64,000 nt of DNA from Dactylorhiza incarnata (taxonomy: Eukaryota > Streptophyta > Magnoliopsida > Asparagales > Orchidaceae): positions 6,777,001-6,841,000 of the forward strand of contig JAWHQI010000028.1 of assembly GCA_033032865.1 (NCBI GenBank), written 5' to 3'. The position numbers and the translations under genes are program-made. Below are positions 10,599-20,451 of this stretch, piece by piece; position 1 is the stretch's first letter, and every line of letters begins with the position of its first letter. The notes below the pieces were generated by a model. The model searched no databases. It was not told the origin of the DNA and saw only the letters and a list, made by a program, of their open reading frames with translations.

Positions 10599-11304
10599 TG
10601 TAAGACCCCATTTTTTTCCTTCAAACACCCGAGTCTTATGCCCAGAACTGCCGCTTTGCGGTGACACCAACACACGGGAAGGTCGCCACTACAAAGCGCT
10701 GATCCTGCCGGCCATATCGATCACAGAAGAAGAAAAGTATAAACGAACAATAGAAGTTCATGTCCACAAATCACATGCTATATATATAAATGTCTACATG
10801 GTATAACTAAAATAACAAAGTTACAATAATAAAGGGTTCATGCCCTGTACATCATGTCCTCACTACAAGATCACTCGTGGAAGCTAACTACTAATCACTT
10901 ACTGATCGTGAAACTTATGCTCCTGTACTAGACTGGCCCGCCTCCGTCTGCACCAGCCTCTTGTACTGCTACGTCTCCTTGATCCCCTAAAATGATATGG
11001 TCCACTGACCGTTAGTCAAAAAGACTAAGCCTCGTTTCCCACCACCCATCCCCCAGTGGCTCCTAGGCACGGTGTGGGAGGGATGAAGCGGAGGACAGCA
11101 AGGGGTATAAAACAAAGCAGATGACGACCTAGCTACAGGAATAACTACCACCACACATGTGTATATATAATTGAGGCAGTAAATAAAGCATGGTAAAGGG
11201 CAAGTAAAGACTAGTAAGTAAAGACAAGTATATAATATAAAAGTAACCATTGATTTATAGGAATGCTCATACAAACCTATAGACCAAGGGGTCGTGTAGC
11301 AAGG

Positions 11305-11345
11305 CCTATCGTATAAAGAGTCCTATAACCAATTTACACGATAGG
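11305..11345. repeat. Hairpin in G2 left LTR
   Basis: Arms at 11305-11317 and 11333-11345 (13 bp, one mismatch) with a 15-nt loop. The same hairpin is perfect in the right LTR (32073-32085 / 32101-32113) and in the related LTR G3 (63322-63334 / 63349-63361), with paired base changes. Confidence 0.75.
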
Positions 11346-13698
11346 GGTAATGGTTGAAATGCAATTTTTATGCCATGACGTGTAGAGTTATGAAGTTTAT
11401 GCTATGTTCATCCAAGTGCAACTCACACACTTCGACTTTATGCGCACAAACCTTTAGTTCCCCCTTTTCGGAGCTAGCAAGACTCCCAGGATACTCCCGT
11501 AGTGGCAAACGAAAGCGGTGGGTTGGGCCTCACCCACCTGTAAGTTGGTATTCACACTACCTAACCTAGACTATCGTACGTCTCAACGCAAAACCGCGGA
11601 GCATCTGCGTACTCTTACTGGCTAGAGCACCAGACTTTTATGGCTAAGTGCAAATTCCACACTTGCCGAGTCAACGTATTGATGTCGGTGTGAATGACTG
11701 TGCAATACCTGAGACCCACCACCTTTATGCACATGCAAACATGTTCTACTATATCTCGAGCCGTAAACTCCCCGGGCTAACCTGCCCATCATCATATACT
11801 TCCGAGCCAACGGTTCGTCGGACCAACCCGTCCGTACCAACAAGCATGGTTGAGTCACAACTCACCATACTAATAAGTCTAATACTACAACCACCGAGCC
11901 TACCGCTCGTAAGACCAAACCGACTAAGCACTTGTGACAATGGAGTGTGAGTGAGTATATTACTTAGATAATCTTGTATAACAACTTATCCCTACAATTT
12001 ATGGTTTATCTTGGACTTCCCCAGGATTACCCTGTAAGGGGCTCGCTACGGTACTAGGAACTATAATGGGATGACACCCCAAAGCCCCCTTTCTCAAGAC
12101 ACTTAGTGTTGTTGGTATCTACCCATAAGAACACCCTCCTTGTTATTACACTTGGATTACCCCTAAGCATTTTATGACACGCTGAGGGAAAGACGATCTT
12201 TTGTCAACCCCAAGCACGTCCCTAACTCTTAGCTCACCAAGCACTCTTATCACCTAAACTCCTTTTTGATGTCCTCAACCTCTTCATTCTGACCTTGCAC
12301 ACCAACTACATGCCACTTCCACTTGGTAGGCCCCTAAATACCCATGTTTCACATTTTTACTATACGCAGACCACACTAACTATATTAAGCTAATAAGTAG
12401 AAGTACTCCAAATATTCATCCTCATGACACAAGATTATTACTGGAGGGCTATCATGGCATTATAAGAATAACTCCAGAGATTCATAATTTTTCTTGACAT
12501 TTTAGCATTTATTTTAATTCCTCAAATATTTGTCAAGTATGAATATGAGCATGAAGTGTAAGGTATTCTTATGATATGGCTCCAGTAAAATTATGATAAA
12601 TATATCATGCCAAAATAACCATAAGTACAGAATGTCAAAATTTTACAATCAAGAATTGTCCTCTAATTATAATATTGAATATTTAACCAAAATTAGAAAT
12701 TAAAGAAGCAACCACCAACAATACTTGTCCAAAAATTATGGGAATATTACCAGACATTTATATTGATCAGAAAACTTATCAGGCCAAATTTTAGAATCTT
12801 TAAAGGCATATTAATTACTTCAATAAATATTCCAAAGAAATTCTAATATGAGCATGTTGTGAAGTAACCTACTAATAAAAATCTCAAAAAATTATATAAA
12901 ATTTGCAGAGCTTCCTAGTGCTCTGAAATGTCCTATCACCAAGTTGCACATTTTTCCAGAGAGTTTTGGAGCCTCAATTATTTTTCTTAAGATTAAGACA
13001 AAATAGGTTCCTTGAGAATAAAGTACTCGTTAAATCATTTAATAAATTACACAAAAAATACCAGAGCTCTATAATATGATTAAAAAGGCACTACCAAGGT
13101 TTCATCATCATCCAAGACCATTTGAGCATGTAAATATCTCTTATAAGAAATTTCTCTAAAGGGGTTATGACCTAATTTAGGGAAAATAAGTACTCCTAAA
13201 ATTTTCTCAAAATTCCCTAGAGCATAATCAAACCCCATGAACCTATCTTCTAAATTCTATGGTCATTCTAGGGCTTTTGACCACATGGCCTTCACAAGGT
13301 TCTCTATGCACCCCAAGGGGTAAAACTAAGGTCCTAGGGCATATCCACCTCTACACCACCCTGTATTACTCATGAAGGTGTTTTAGGTGATCCTAAACCA
13401 GTGGCCAAGGTTTCAACTCATGGTGATGAGTTTTGACCACAATACCCCAAGATGAACACCATATCCTAATTTTGACCTAGTTTGACCTAACTTGTGTTGA
13501 CCAATTGCCCAAACAAATCAGTCCCAATTGGGCTGAGATTTTTACCAAGATCATTCAACATCCCTAAGGAGCACCCACCAAAATTTGGAGGTCCTTTGAA
13601 CCAATAATTAATTAATATTTGATTTAAGAAATTATTCCAATTAACTTAGAAAAACGTTTTCCTAAAATTCCCATCTTTTGATATGTTGATGGGGTTGA

Positions 13699-13706
13699 TA
13701 TAAATA
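13699..13706 (+). promoter_or_regulatory. Possible antisense TATA box in G2 left LTR
   Basis: TATAAATA on the plus strand, opposite to the element's sense, conserved in the right LTR at 61637-61644. Context is promoter-like, but no supported gene follows. Confidence 0.25.
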
Positions 13707-14829
13707 GCCTAGGTTTCAATTTTCAAGCCCATAGCATTTCTCTATCAAGAGTTATTCAAGGAAAGGTGACTGCCCTACCCTAGGGACCAGTCCTAGAAAA
13801 AAGGCTCCACAGGGAGCTACAGTGCCCATATTGACCTGATTTTTTTTTTCATTTAATCTACACATCAAGGGATACAATATTGATTTTGGGCACTTTTTCA
13901 TTTTAGGCGCTCTTCTATTTTTAATAATTAAAACAAAACAATACTTAATATGTGACCAAATAATGTAAAACATATCATTAAATAAAATGGCTTGCATAGA
14001 TCTTGAAGCAGGAACGGACGACATCTGGCCGTCTTCTTCCTCCAGCTGACGACAGGGATTAGACGCGCCTGGGACACCATGTGCTAGTTTTCCCGGCTAC
14101 CTAAGCGCCACCCCGGCCGGCCAATGCCACCACCACCTTCGTTGAGGTGGTGGTCGGCGATTTGCGGTGGTTGTTCGGCCGAAGGTGGCCGGAACAGGGG
14201 TTTTAGGTCGGGATTAAAAGCATGGAAAATCCAAGCTTTGGCCAACCCGATCCAAGCCATTTGGACTCGAATCTTATCGCTGATTGAGGGGATCTACCCA
14301 CAGAAGAGAGAGGAGGAGGGGAGGACCTGTGTGGTGGCCTGAAGTTGCGCCGGTTGCCGTTCCTCCATGGCCGACCTTGGAGCTTTTGTAGCCATTGCAT
14401 CCTCCACACCAACTTTTCCGAGCCATTCAAGTAGATGGGGTAAAAATACTCCCCTCAGTCTAGTGATGAATATAAGAGGCTCAATTGGGGAGGGGAAGAG
14501 GTGTAACTTCCAATTGTCATGAAGGCCATTAATGGCCAAATTGGGCCAACTGAAATTTCATGAATACAGCCACCTATGTGGCCGGCCATGGCTATTAAAC
14601 TTCTCCAAATTACTGAGGGGAGGAGTACCAAGCCATGGGAGGTGAAGAGGGGAGGCCTTTGGCCTCCCAAGCCATGAATGGCCATTATTCCTCTCTTTCT
14701 CTCTCCTCCATTTTTGGGGAAAATGGGTTTCTTTCTCCTAATCATCATTTACAGAAAATGGATGTCTCTTTGAGTAATTCTCTGTCTCCTAGGAAAAGGG
14801 GCTACTTCAATCAGGCCTAGCCCAAGTGG

Positions 14830-15320
14830 ATTGGGTTTGATTAGGTCAAATATGTCATTTTGACCTAAATTTAGGGTGGAGTTGACTTTGGTTATTTTGA
14901 CTATTTGGGTTGACCCCAATGAGTGGGTAGTGACGCATTTGCCTCCCCTAAGGGTTAGGAAGGTCTAGGTAGGGTCAATTTGGCAAGGTGGAGGCCAATT
15001 GACACACAATAAGGCAATTTGACCAAAACAGGGCTAGAGTTGACGTAGGTCAAATTGGCCAAATTGGTGGCCCCATGATGGGGCTTTTTAGTCCATTGGG
15101 TCCCTATTATCCTTATAAGGGTAGGGGCAAGGTCAATTTGGCATGGTGGAGGACAATTGACCCTAAATAGGCTACTTTGACCAATTTGTGGTTAGGGTTG
15201 ACTTTAGTCAATTTGGCCTCTTTGGTTGACCCCAATGGGTCCTTTGTGCCCCAAGGGACCCTCCAAAGGGTTAGGTGTGCCATGGTGGGGTCATAGGGTC
15301 AAGGTTAGGCCCTAATGTCC
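14830..15320. promoter_or_regulatory. TTGAC (W-box-like) cluster in G2 left LTR
   Basis: About 14 TTGACC/TTGACT motifs on either strand within about 490 bp, partly from a diverged internal duplication (about 14940-15050 against 15130-15250). W-boxes bind WRKY factors. The corresponding part of the right LTR lies outside the window. Confidence 0.35.
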
Positions 15321-15709
15321 AACCCTAAGCTTGGTAATTGGAAATTGCTATTTGCAGACCAAGGTGCTCTTCTCCTAAGTTCACATGGTCCTTTGTGCTT
15401 CCTAGGGTTTTGCCATGACCTAGTTTTGACAAAATCACTCTAGGGGTCTGATGAGTCCTGATCATATACACTTTTATGGACTCATCTGGGCCATTTATTT
15501 AGTCAATTCGCCGCACTATAGCCTTGTTATAGCTTATATTTGATAATCCATGCTAGGTGCACATCTAGGCCCACTTTGGTGTGATTTTCGTGCTTATTGT
15601 CATTGGTAGTATTCATGTGCTGTTAAGTGCCACTTTCAGTAGCTGGATTCGTGGTTGTACGCTAGAACAGGAGTCGTGCAGGTGCTTCCGGTGCAATTCT
15701 GCACAGGAA

Positions 15710-16074
15710 CACTGCGCACGATCACCGGTTCTATTGCGCACGACAACTGGTCGTGCGCCACTGATCGTGTGCACTTCACCCTTTTTCACGAGTTCTGTTT
15801 GGTGCACTGTGCACGATCACCAACGCCAGTGCGCACGACCACCGGTCGTGCGCCACTGCTCGTGCGCACTTATCATTAAAATTCTGAGTTCTGTTTGCTG
15901 TATTGCGCACGACCATCAACGCTAGTGCGCACGACCACCGGTCGTGCGCCACTGGTCGTGCGAACATGTTATTTTATAATTTCTGTCTTCGCAGGTTCCG
16001 TCCAGGCAGAGCGCACGATCACAGGATTCTAGTGCGCACGACCACTGGTCGTGCGCCAATGACCGTGCGCACTG
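15710..16074. repeat. Nested palindrome array upstream of N1 TATA box
   Basis: Four modules, each an inner palindrome flanked by outer GCGCACGATC/GATCGTGCGC-like arms. The cleanest inner copy is 16034-16056: 11-bp arms GCGCACGACCA/TGGTCGTGCGC around one base. Repeated at 20713-21077 in the 3' LTR and in related form in N2 and N3. Confidence 0.9.
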
Positions 16075-16089
16075 TTTAATTCCAGCGCC

Positions 16090-16096
16090 TATAAAA
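16090..16096 (+). promoter_or_regulatory. N1 LTR TATA box
   Basis: TATAAAA in the context CGCCTATAAAATCCG, 16 bp after the palindrome array. N2 and N3 have CCGCCTATAAATA at the same place. The 3' LTR copy is at 21093-21099. Confidence 0.75.
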
Positions 16097-16644
16097 TCCG
16101 CTGCTCGCGATTTTAGGTCAAGACCCCGCCGTATTCTGCCGTTTTCTGCTCCAGTTCGTCCGACCTCGCCCCTCCACCGTCGCCCACCACATAGAGGTGC
16201 TCCGGGCTTGCTCTTCACGCCGATCTTAAGCCGGAGTCTCCTCTCGGCCTCCTCCTTCATCCAAGAGCTCCAAAGAGAGATCTAGCCGCCATTACCGTCA
16301 AGCAAGAGGAAGTTTGCAACCTCCACCGGATCGTGACACGAAGAAGACTGGTCCATTGGAGAGTCGTGACAGCTCTCTCTACCCCGGACGTAGTTGCGGA
16401 CCGAGCTTGGACGCGGATTGACAACCCGGCGATTCCAACCGTGAATCTACAACGAGCCTTCGGATTCGGTCGATTTCTTGCCTTATTCTTCTCTTATTGA
16501 TGTATATGTAGTTAGATCTAACTTTATGATGAAGCATACTTGATTATTAGCATTTATACTTGATTATGTCTATGTGATTTGAGTATTCTTGCTTATTATT
16601 TTGAGGTGTGCCTTGTGGTGTGGATTGTTGGTTGTCCGATGCCG

Positions 16645-16662
16645 CACTAGCAATTGCTAGTG
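16645..16662. repeat. 18-bp palindrome in transcribed part of N1 LTR
   Basis: CACTAGCAATTGCTAGTG is a perfect palindrome. It is intact in both N2 LTRs (23480-23497, 28206-28223), has one mismatch in the N1 3' LTR (21648-21665), and is CTAACAATTGTTAG in both N3 LTRs (33532-33545, 49541-49554). Confidence 0.85.
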
Positions 16663-16700
16663 GCGTGCTTGTCGAAGAGGTGCTTACGACCCTCATTCCG

Positions 16701-16990
16701 CTAGCCTTCTCGTCCATCCGCCTACCGAAGCGTGGCATCGCGGCCCGCATTCCATCCCGCCTAACGAAGCAGCGCGTTCAAGGCCTGCATAGTTCGATCC
16801 ATTAGCCTACTCGTCCATCCGCCTACCGAAGCGTGGCATCGCGGCCCGTATTCCATCCCGCCTAACGAAGCAGCGCGCTTAAGGCCTGCATTGTTCAATT
16901 CCGCTTGCCTTCTCGTCCATCCGCCCTTGCGACGCAGCGCGCTCAAGGCCTGCCTAGTCTCCATCCCGCCAAGCGAAGCATTGCATAGCG
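16701..16990 (+). repeat. 101-bp tandem repeats in N1 LTR leader
   Basis: Two full units and a partial third, period 101-102 bp, with shared cores TCGTCCATCCGCC, CGAAGC and CAAGGCCTGC. The same in the 3' LTR (21704-21993). Shorter related arrays in N2 (about 23560-23780, 28290-28500) and N3. Confidence 0.85.
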
Positions 16991-17252
16991 GCATTGCATA
17001 GGAGTAGTTGTAGTTGTTTTATTTTATTTTCCAAAAGCCAACTCAACTCCCCCGCATTCCATCCGACGTTAAGGACTTCAATCTCAAGTCCTTCCTCGAA
17101 ACCTAACTCCACCTTACTGTGTTCCTTGAGAGATTCGATACTAGGGGATTACTCCTCGTTTTATATTACTTGAACGATCGGTACACTGCCATTTCGTGTC
17201 GCAGTCGAGCTACCGCCTATAGCGGTGTGTGAGATTTGCGCCATCAAGTTTT

Positions 17253-17270
17253 TGGCGCCGTTGCCGGGGA
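17253..17270 (+). other. N1 primer binding site (tRNA-Asp type)
   Basis: TGGCGCCGTTGCCGGGGA, complementary to the 3' end of plant tRNA-Asp, starts six bases after the LTR end. This primer is typical of Athila-type gypsy elements. Confidence 0.85.
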
Positions 17271-17494
17271 ACACAGTCGTGTGAGTTTTCTCGAGAGGGA
17301 GAGCCGAGAGATAGTAGTTCTTCCAGTGTGTATAGCCGCTTTATTATTTTTGTTTGCCTTTTAATTATCTTTTGCTTGTTTTTAATTCTTCCTCCCTTAT
17401 TTTAAAGTTTTAGGCAAGTTTTATTCAAGGAATTTTTCTAGTTGTGTAGATTTCCTTGCAAAGAATTTCAGTTTCTTTTTATCTGCTTTGACTT

Positions 17495-18703
17495 TTGAAA
17501 ATGTCGTCATGGGATATTTCGCCGAGCTTTAATGATAAGATGGTTTATTACATAGACCAAATGAATGAGTTGAATGCTAGGCAGTGTAGGAACATTGTTT
17601 GCTTGTTGTGTCGAGGAGAGGGTCATGAATTGAAGGACTGTCCGCGTCTTTTCAATCCTGACCTCCGCTCCTCCACCCAGGACAACATTGTCCCTATCAC
17701 TCATTCTTTACCCATGGAGGCAATTGTGCCCTCTACCCCTGAGCTTGTCTCGTGCACGGACTCCTCACTCCCTGTTTATGGCTTCACTCCCAGTGATGAT
17801 GATCAGTCATCTGTTGGCCAACAAGGAGAGGAATGGGAGCTCCTTGATGCACCTGAGTTTGATGAGGAAAGTATTCTTTCCATCGGGGAGGCTTTAGCAG
17901 ATCTTTTCGCAGAGGAACCGAATCTTTTTGTTCCTCCAGTTTCTTTGCATGATTTTTCTACACACATTTTTTATGATCCTATCGAAGTAAAGGAGCTGGG
18001 TGATGCTTCTGACTAGGAGAATGCTCCAAAGTGGGATGAGGATGTCATTTTCCCTGAGGGGGAGAATGAATACTTTGAACACGATGATGCACCTCGGTGG
18101 GATGAGGAGGATACTCTCTCTGATGAGGAGGTTTGCACTTCTTCATGGGACGAGGAGGTCCAAATCACCACTGAGGCTCCTGAGTTCTCAAGTCCCCCTT
18201 GCTATGATATTTACGATGATGATAGCGATCTACCCTTGGATCTTGCTTGGAGTGAAACCGGGATCACTCCCCAGATTGTTGATGATTTACGTTTTTCTTC
18301 TCATTTCTTTCTGGACCCCCCTTCTTCTTCCGAGCCTGTGCAGGTTGAGTCTTTACAGGTGCCCCAGGAGGACTTGGAGCTTCTTGCTCAAGTAAACATT
18401 AATTGCGTCCTTATATGCGAGGAGGTTGATCTTTCCTCCATTAAGGAAGCCTCATTCTTTGCCTTTTCTTCCCGCGGACCTGTTGTGGACGATACCTTGC
18501 TGGGCAAGGATAGTTTTGGTGAGATGAGTGAGGACCAGGCCTCCTCCTCTTCTTACTTTCTTTTCCCTCTACCTGTGTCAAGCAGGTATTATTTATATTC
18601 AGGTAGAGGCGTGACTGTTCTTTCTCCGTATCGGTACCCGCTACCGACACGCATATTAGGCCAATTACCTGTCCACTTCTCCTTTCATAGGCCCATTAGC
18701 TAG
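17495..18703 (+). pseudogene. N1 gag-like zinc-knuckle acidic protein, one in-frame stop
   Basis: 403 codons from ATG 17501 (or 17495) to TAG near 18703, interrupted by a single TAG at 18014-18016; both halves share one frame. Near codons 35-50 is a CX2CX4HX4C knuckle (CLLCRGEGHELKDCP). The rest is very acidic with repeated Trp-Asp-Glu-Glu units and ends in a conserved Ser/Phe/Tyr-rich tail (YPLPTRIL) shared with N2. I see no capsid fold signature, protease or RT motif. Relative to N3 it carries an extra stretch of about 50 codons just before the stop. It could be a divergent nucleocapsid or an RNA-binding accessory protein. Readthrough of the TAG is possible but not shown. Confidence 0.65.
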
Positions 18704-20451
18704 AACCGTTTTAATTTAGAATAAGTCGTGCTGGGATGACAATAACCCCAGTAGTTATCTTTCTTTTCCTGCATTCTTATTTCTTCTAATTATGTTTAGT
18801 TAGTAGTACTTTCATTTCAGTTTTCTTTTGTCTTTTGTTTTTGCGGAGCTGACCCTTGCAGGTACCTTCTCTGGATGGCGGATGCTGCAGCTCATTTTAG
18901 CTTAAACGCCAATCTTCTGGTATGCTCACTTGCTGAGCATTGGGTACTCTCTTCCCCTAGCCCTATTTTGATTTTCCTGTCATATATTATGCGGATTGTT
19001 TAGTTTAAGTCTGGGGGAGAGTAGTTTTGTTTACCCGCTCACGTGCACTACTGCACTGCATGCTAGAAGATTTCATTTAAAATGTTTTGTTTATTTTCAT
19101 TGCACACCACATCACCCACTTGAGCGCGTACTCATCTGTTTGCTTGCTCTGTTGTGAATTTAATTCTTCTGCTTATTTGGGAAAGTCTAGGTGATGGCTT
19201 AGAACTATGTAGCAGAGTAAAATGTTGACTCTAGTAGTGCTCCTAGTCGAGTGCTCGGTTGCATAGAAATTTGTGTAGAGTAGATTTCTTTTTATACTAT
19301 GGTTTTATATTTTTCTTATTAGTGTAAATGTTGTTTGCTTTACTCAAATGGTGAATTCGGTGGAATCAAACGGTAGCATAGGGATGTGTGTAAACGACCG
19401 CTAGATTCGTATTGCTTGAGTCGGGAGAAAGGATAATCTTTCTCGGTGGCTAGAACTTGCCCCAAGCGATTCTTGAAGCTTTGACATAGGATAGTTCTAG
19501 TGCGTGAGAATGACGTAGGCCATTATTTTGGCCCGGTTGAACTTTTTATTTCATGCCTATTGTCTACCCTTGCTAGCCCCTTTGTGCCTACCCTTTTCTT
19601 GATTCAGCTCCACATTTATCTCACCAAAGCCTAAAAGCCTAGCCTAGTCGCGCACCCAAATCTGAGCTTTAGTTGTAGTTTCATTTACATTTTGGGGGGT
19701 GTTGATTGTGGTGTTTATTATGTGGATCTGTGGATGTGCTCATTTGAAAATTTTGCTGAAAGAAAAAAAAAAGACAAGAAAAAGAAAGATAGAAAGAAAA
19801 ATGAAAAAAAAAGAGAAGAAAGAAAAATGAGTTTTATTAAAAAAAAAATCATGTAGAAATATTATGTATTAGGAGTAGGCGGTGCACACACCTATGTTGC
19901 AAAAGTCTAAGTCTGGGGGTGTGGTGCACTTGCATTCGATTTTGGTGCGCGGGTAGTTATTTTTAAAAAAAAAGCTCATTTGGGTTATGTGTTTAAGCCA
20001 TTTTGTTTATCATTGTTTACCTTACCGTAACCCAAGCCCCATCTCTAACCTAAAGTCCTACCGACTCACGCTATGAACCAATCTAGTGTCGTGGAGAGAA
20101 TGTGACCGGGTGAGCCTATGGTCGCCGACACCGATGGATTTCGGTGGAGTTTGTCCGGCATCCCGATCTTGGGCAATACTCGTCTCAGCGTTTAGTTTAC
20201 TTTCTCCGTATGCATGACCGAACGATTCACCGCTGTTCACCATTTTGAGTAGTTGTAATATGCTTTTACCCTTTTAGAAATATATAAACTGTTGTGTATA
20301 ATGAGAAATCTTCTCTACTATTTTTCTTATGCACGTGAGCATGCGACTTCGCATGGTACTCTATATTGTAGTTTTAAGCCATCTACTTTTCTTTCCCCGT
20401 ACGCTTAGAATTTGTTTGCTCGGGACGCGCAAACAGTTAAGTCTGGGGGTG
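18704..20451 (+). other. N1 untranslated 3' region with repeated polypurine-like tracts
   Basis: No credible ORF. TAAGTCTGGGGG-type tracts lie at 19006-19020, 19908-19920 and 20438-20450; the last sits one base before the 3' LTR and is the likely functional polypurine tract. An A/G-rich stretch runs from about 19763 to 19850. A hairpin (CACCGA 20129-20134, TCGGTG 20141-20146) lies in a block nearly identical in N3. Confidence 0.75.

Larger units (their letters stand above)
10599..15448 (-). mobile_element. G2 3' LTR, main part
   Basis: Colinear with 31369-32464, 49962-51618 and 61279-62400 at high identity, which defines the LTR and shows where N3 and C2 entered the other copy. It continues for 22 bp at 22255-22276 beyond N1. 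TATATATA near 10785 on the minus strand is a candidate core promoter. 12350-13700 is AT-rich with nothing recognised. 14830-15320 is rich in TTGAC motifs and contains a diverged internal duplication. Open frames at about 14124-14342 recur in the other LTR with mostly amino-acid-changing differences, so they are not credible genes. Confidence 0.85.
15449..17246 (+). mobile_element. N1 5' LTR
   Basis: Order: start TGATGAGTCC; nested palindrome array 15710-16074; TATAAAA at 16090-16096; transcribed part with an 18-bp palindrome (16645-16662) and about 101-bp tandem repeats (16701-16990); end GCGCCATCA. Functional annotations apply equally to 20452-22249, offset 5003. Confidence 0.92.

Noticed and set aside
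14124..14342. 72-codon ORF conserved in length in both G2 LTRs
   Set aside because: Nearly all differences change amino acids, and both copies are LTR sequence; no evidence of a protein.
15700..16080. CRISPR-like array of palindromic repeats
   Set aside because: Spacing is irregular, the units are LTR parts repeated in both LTRs, and the context is a plant retroelement.
15581..16260. Overlapping ORFs on both strands in the N1 LTR with Cys/Arg/His-rich peptides
   Set aside because: They arise from the GC-rich palindrome array, which reads open on both strands.
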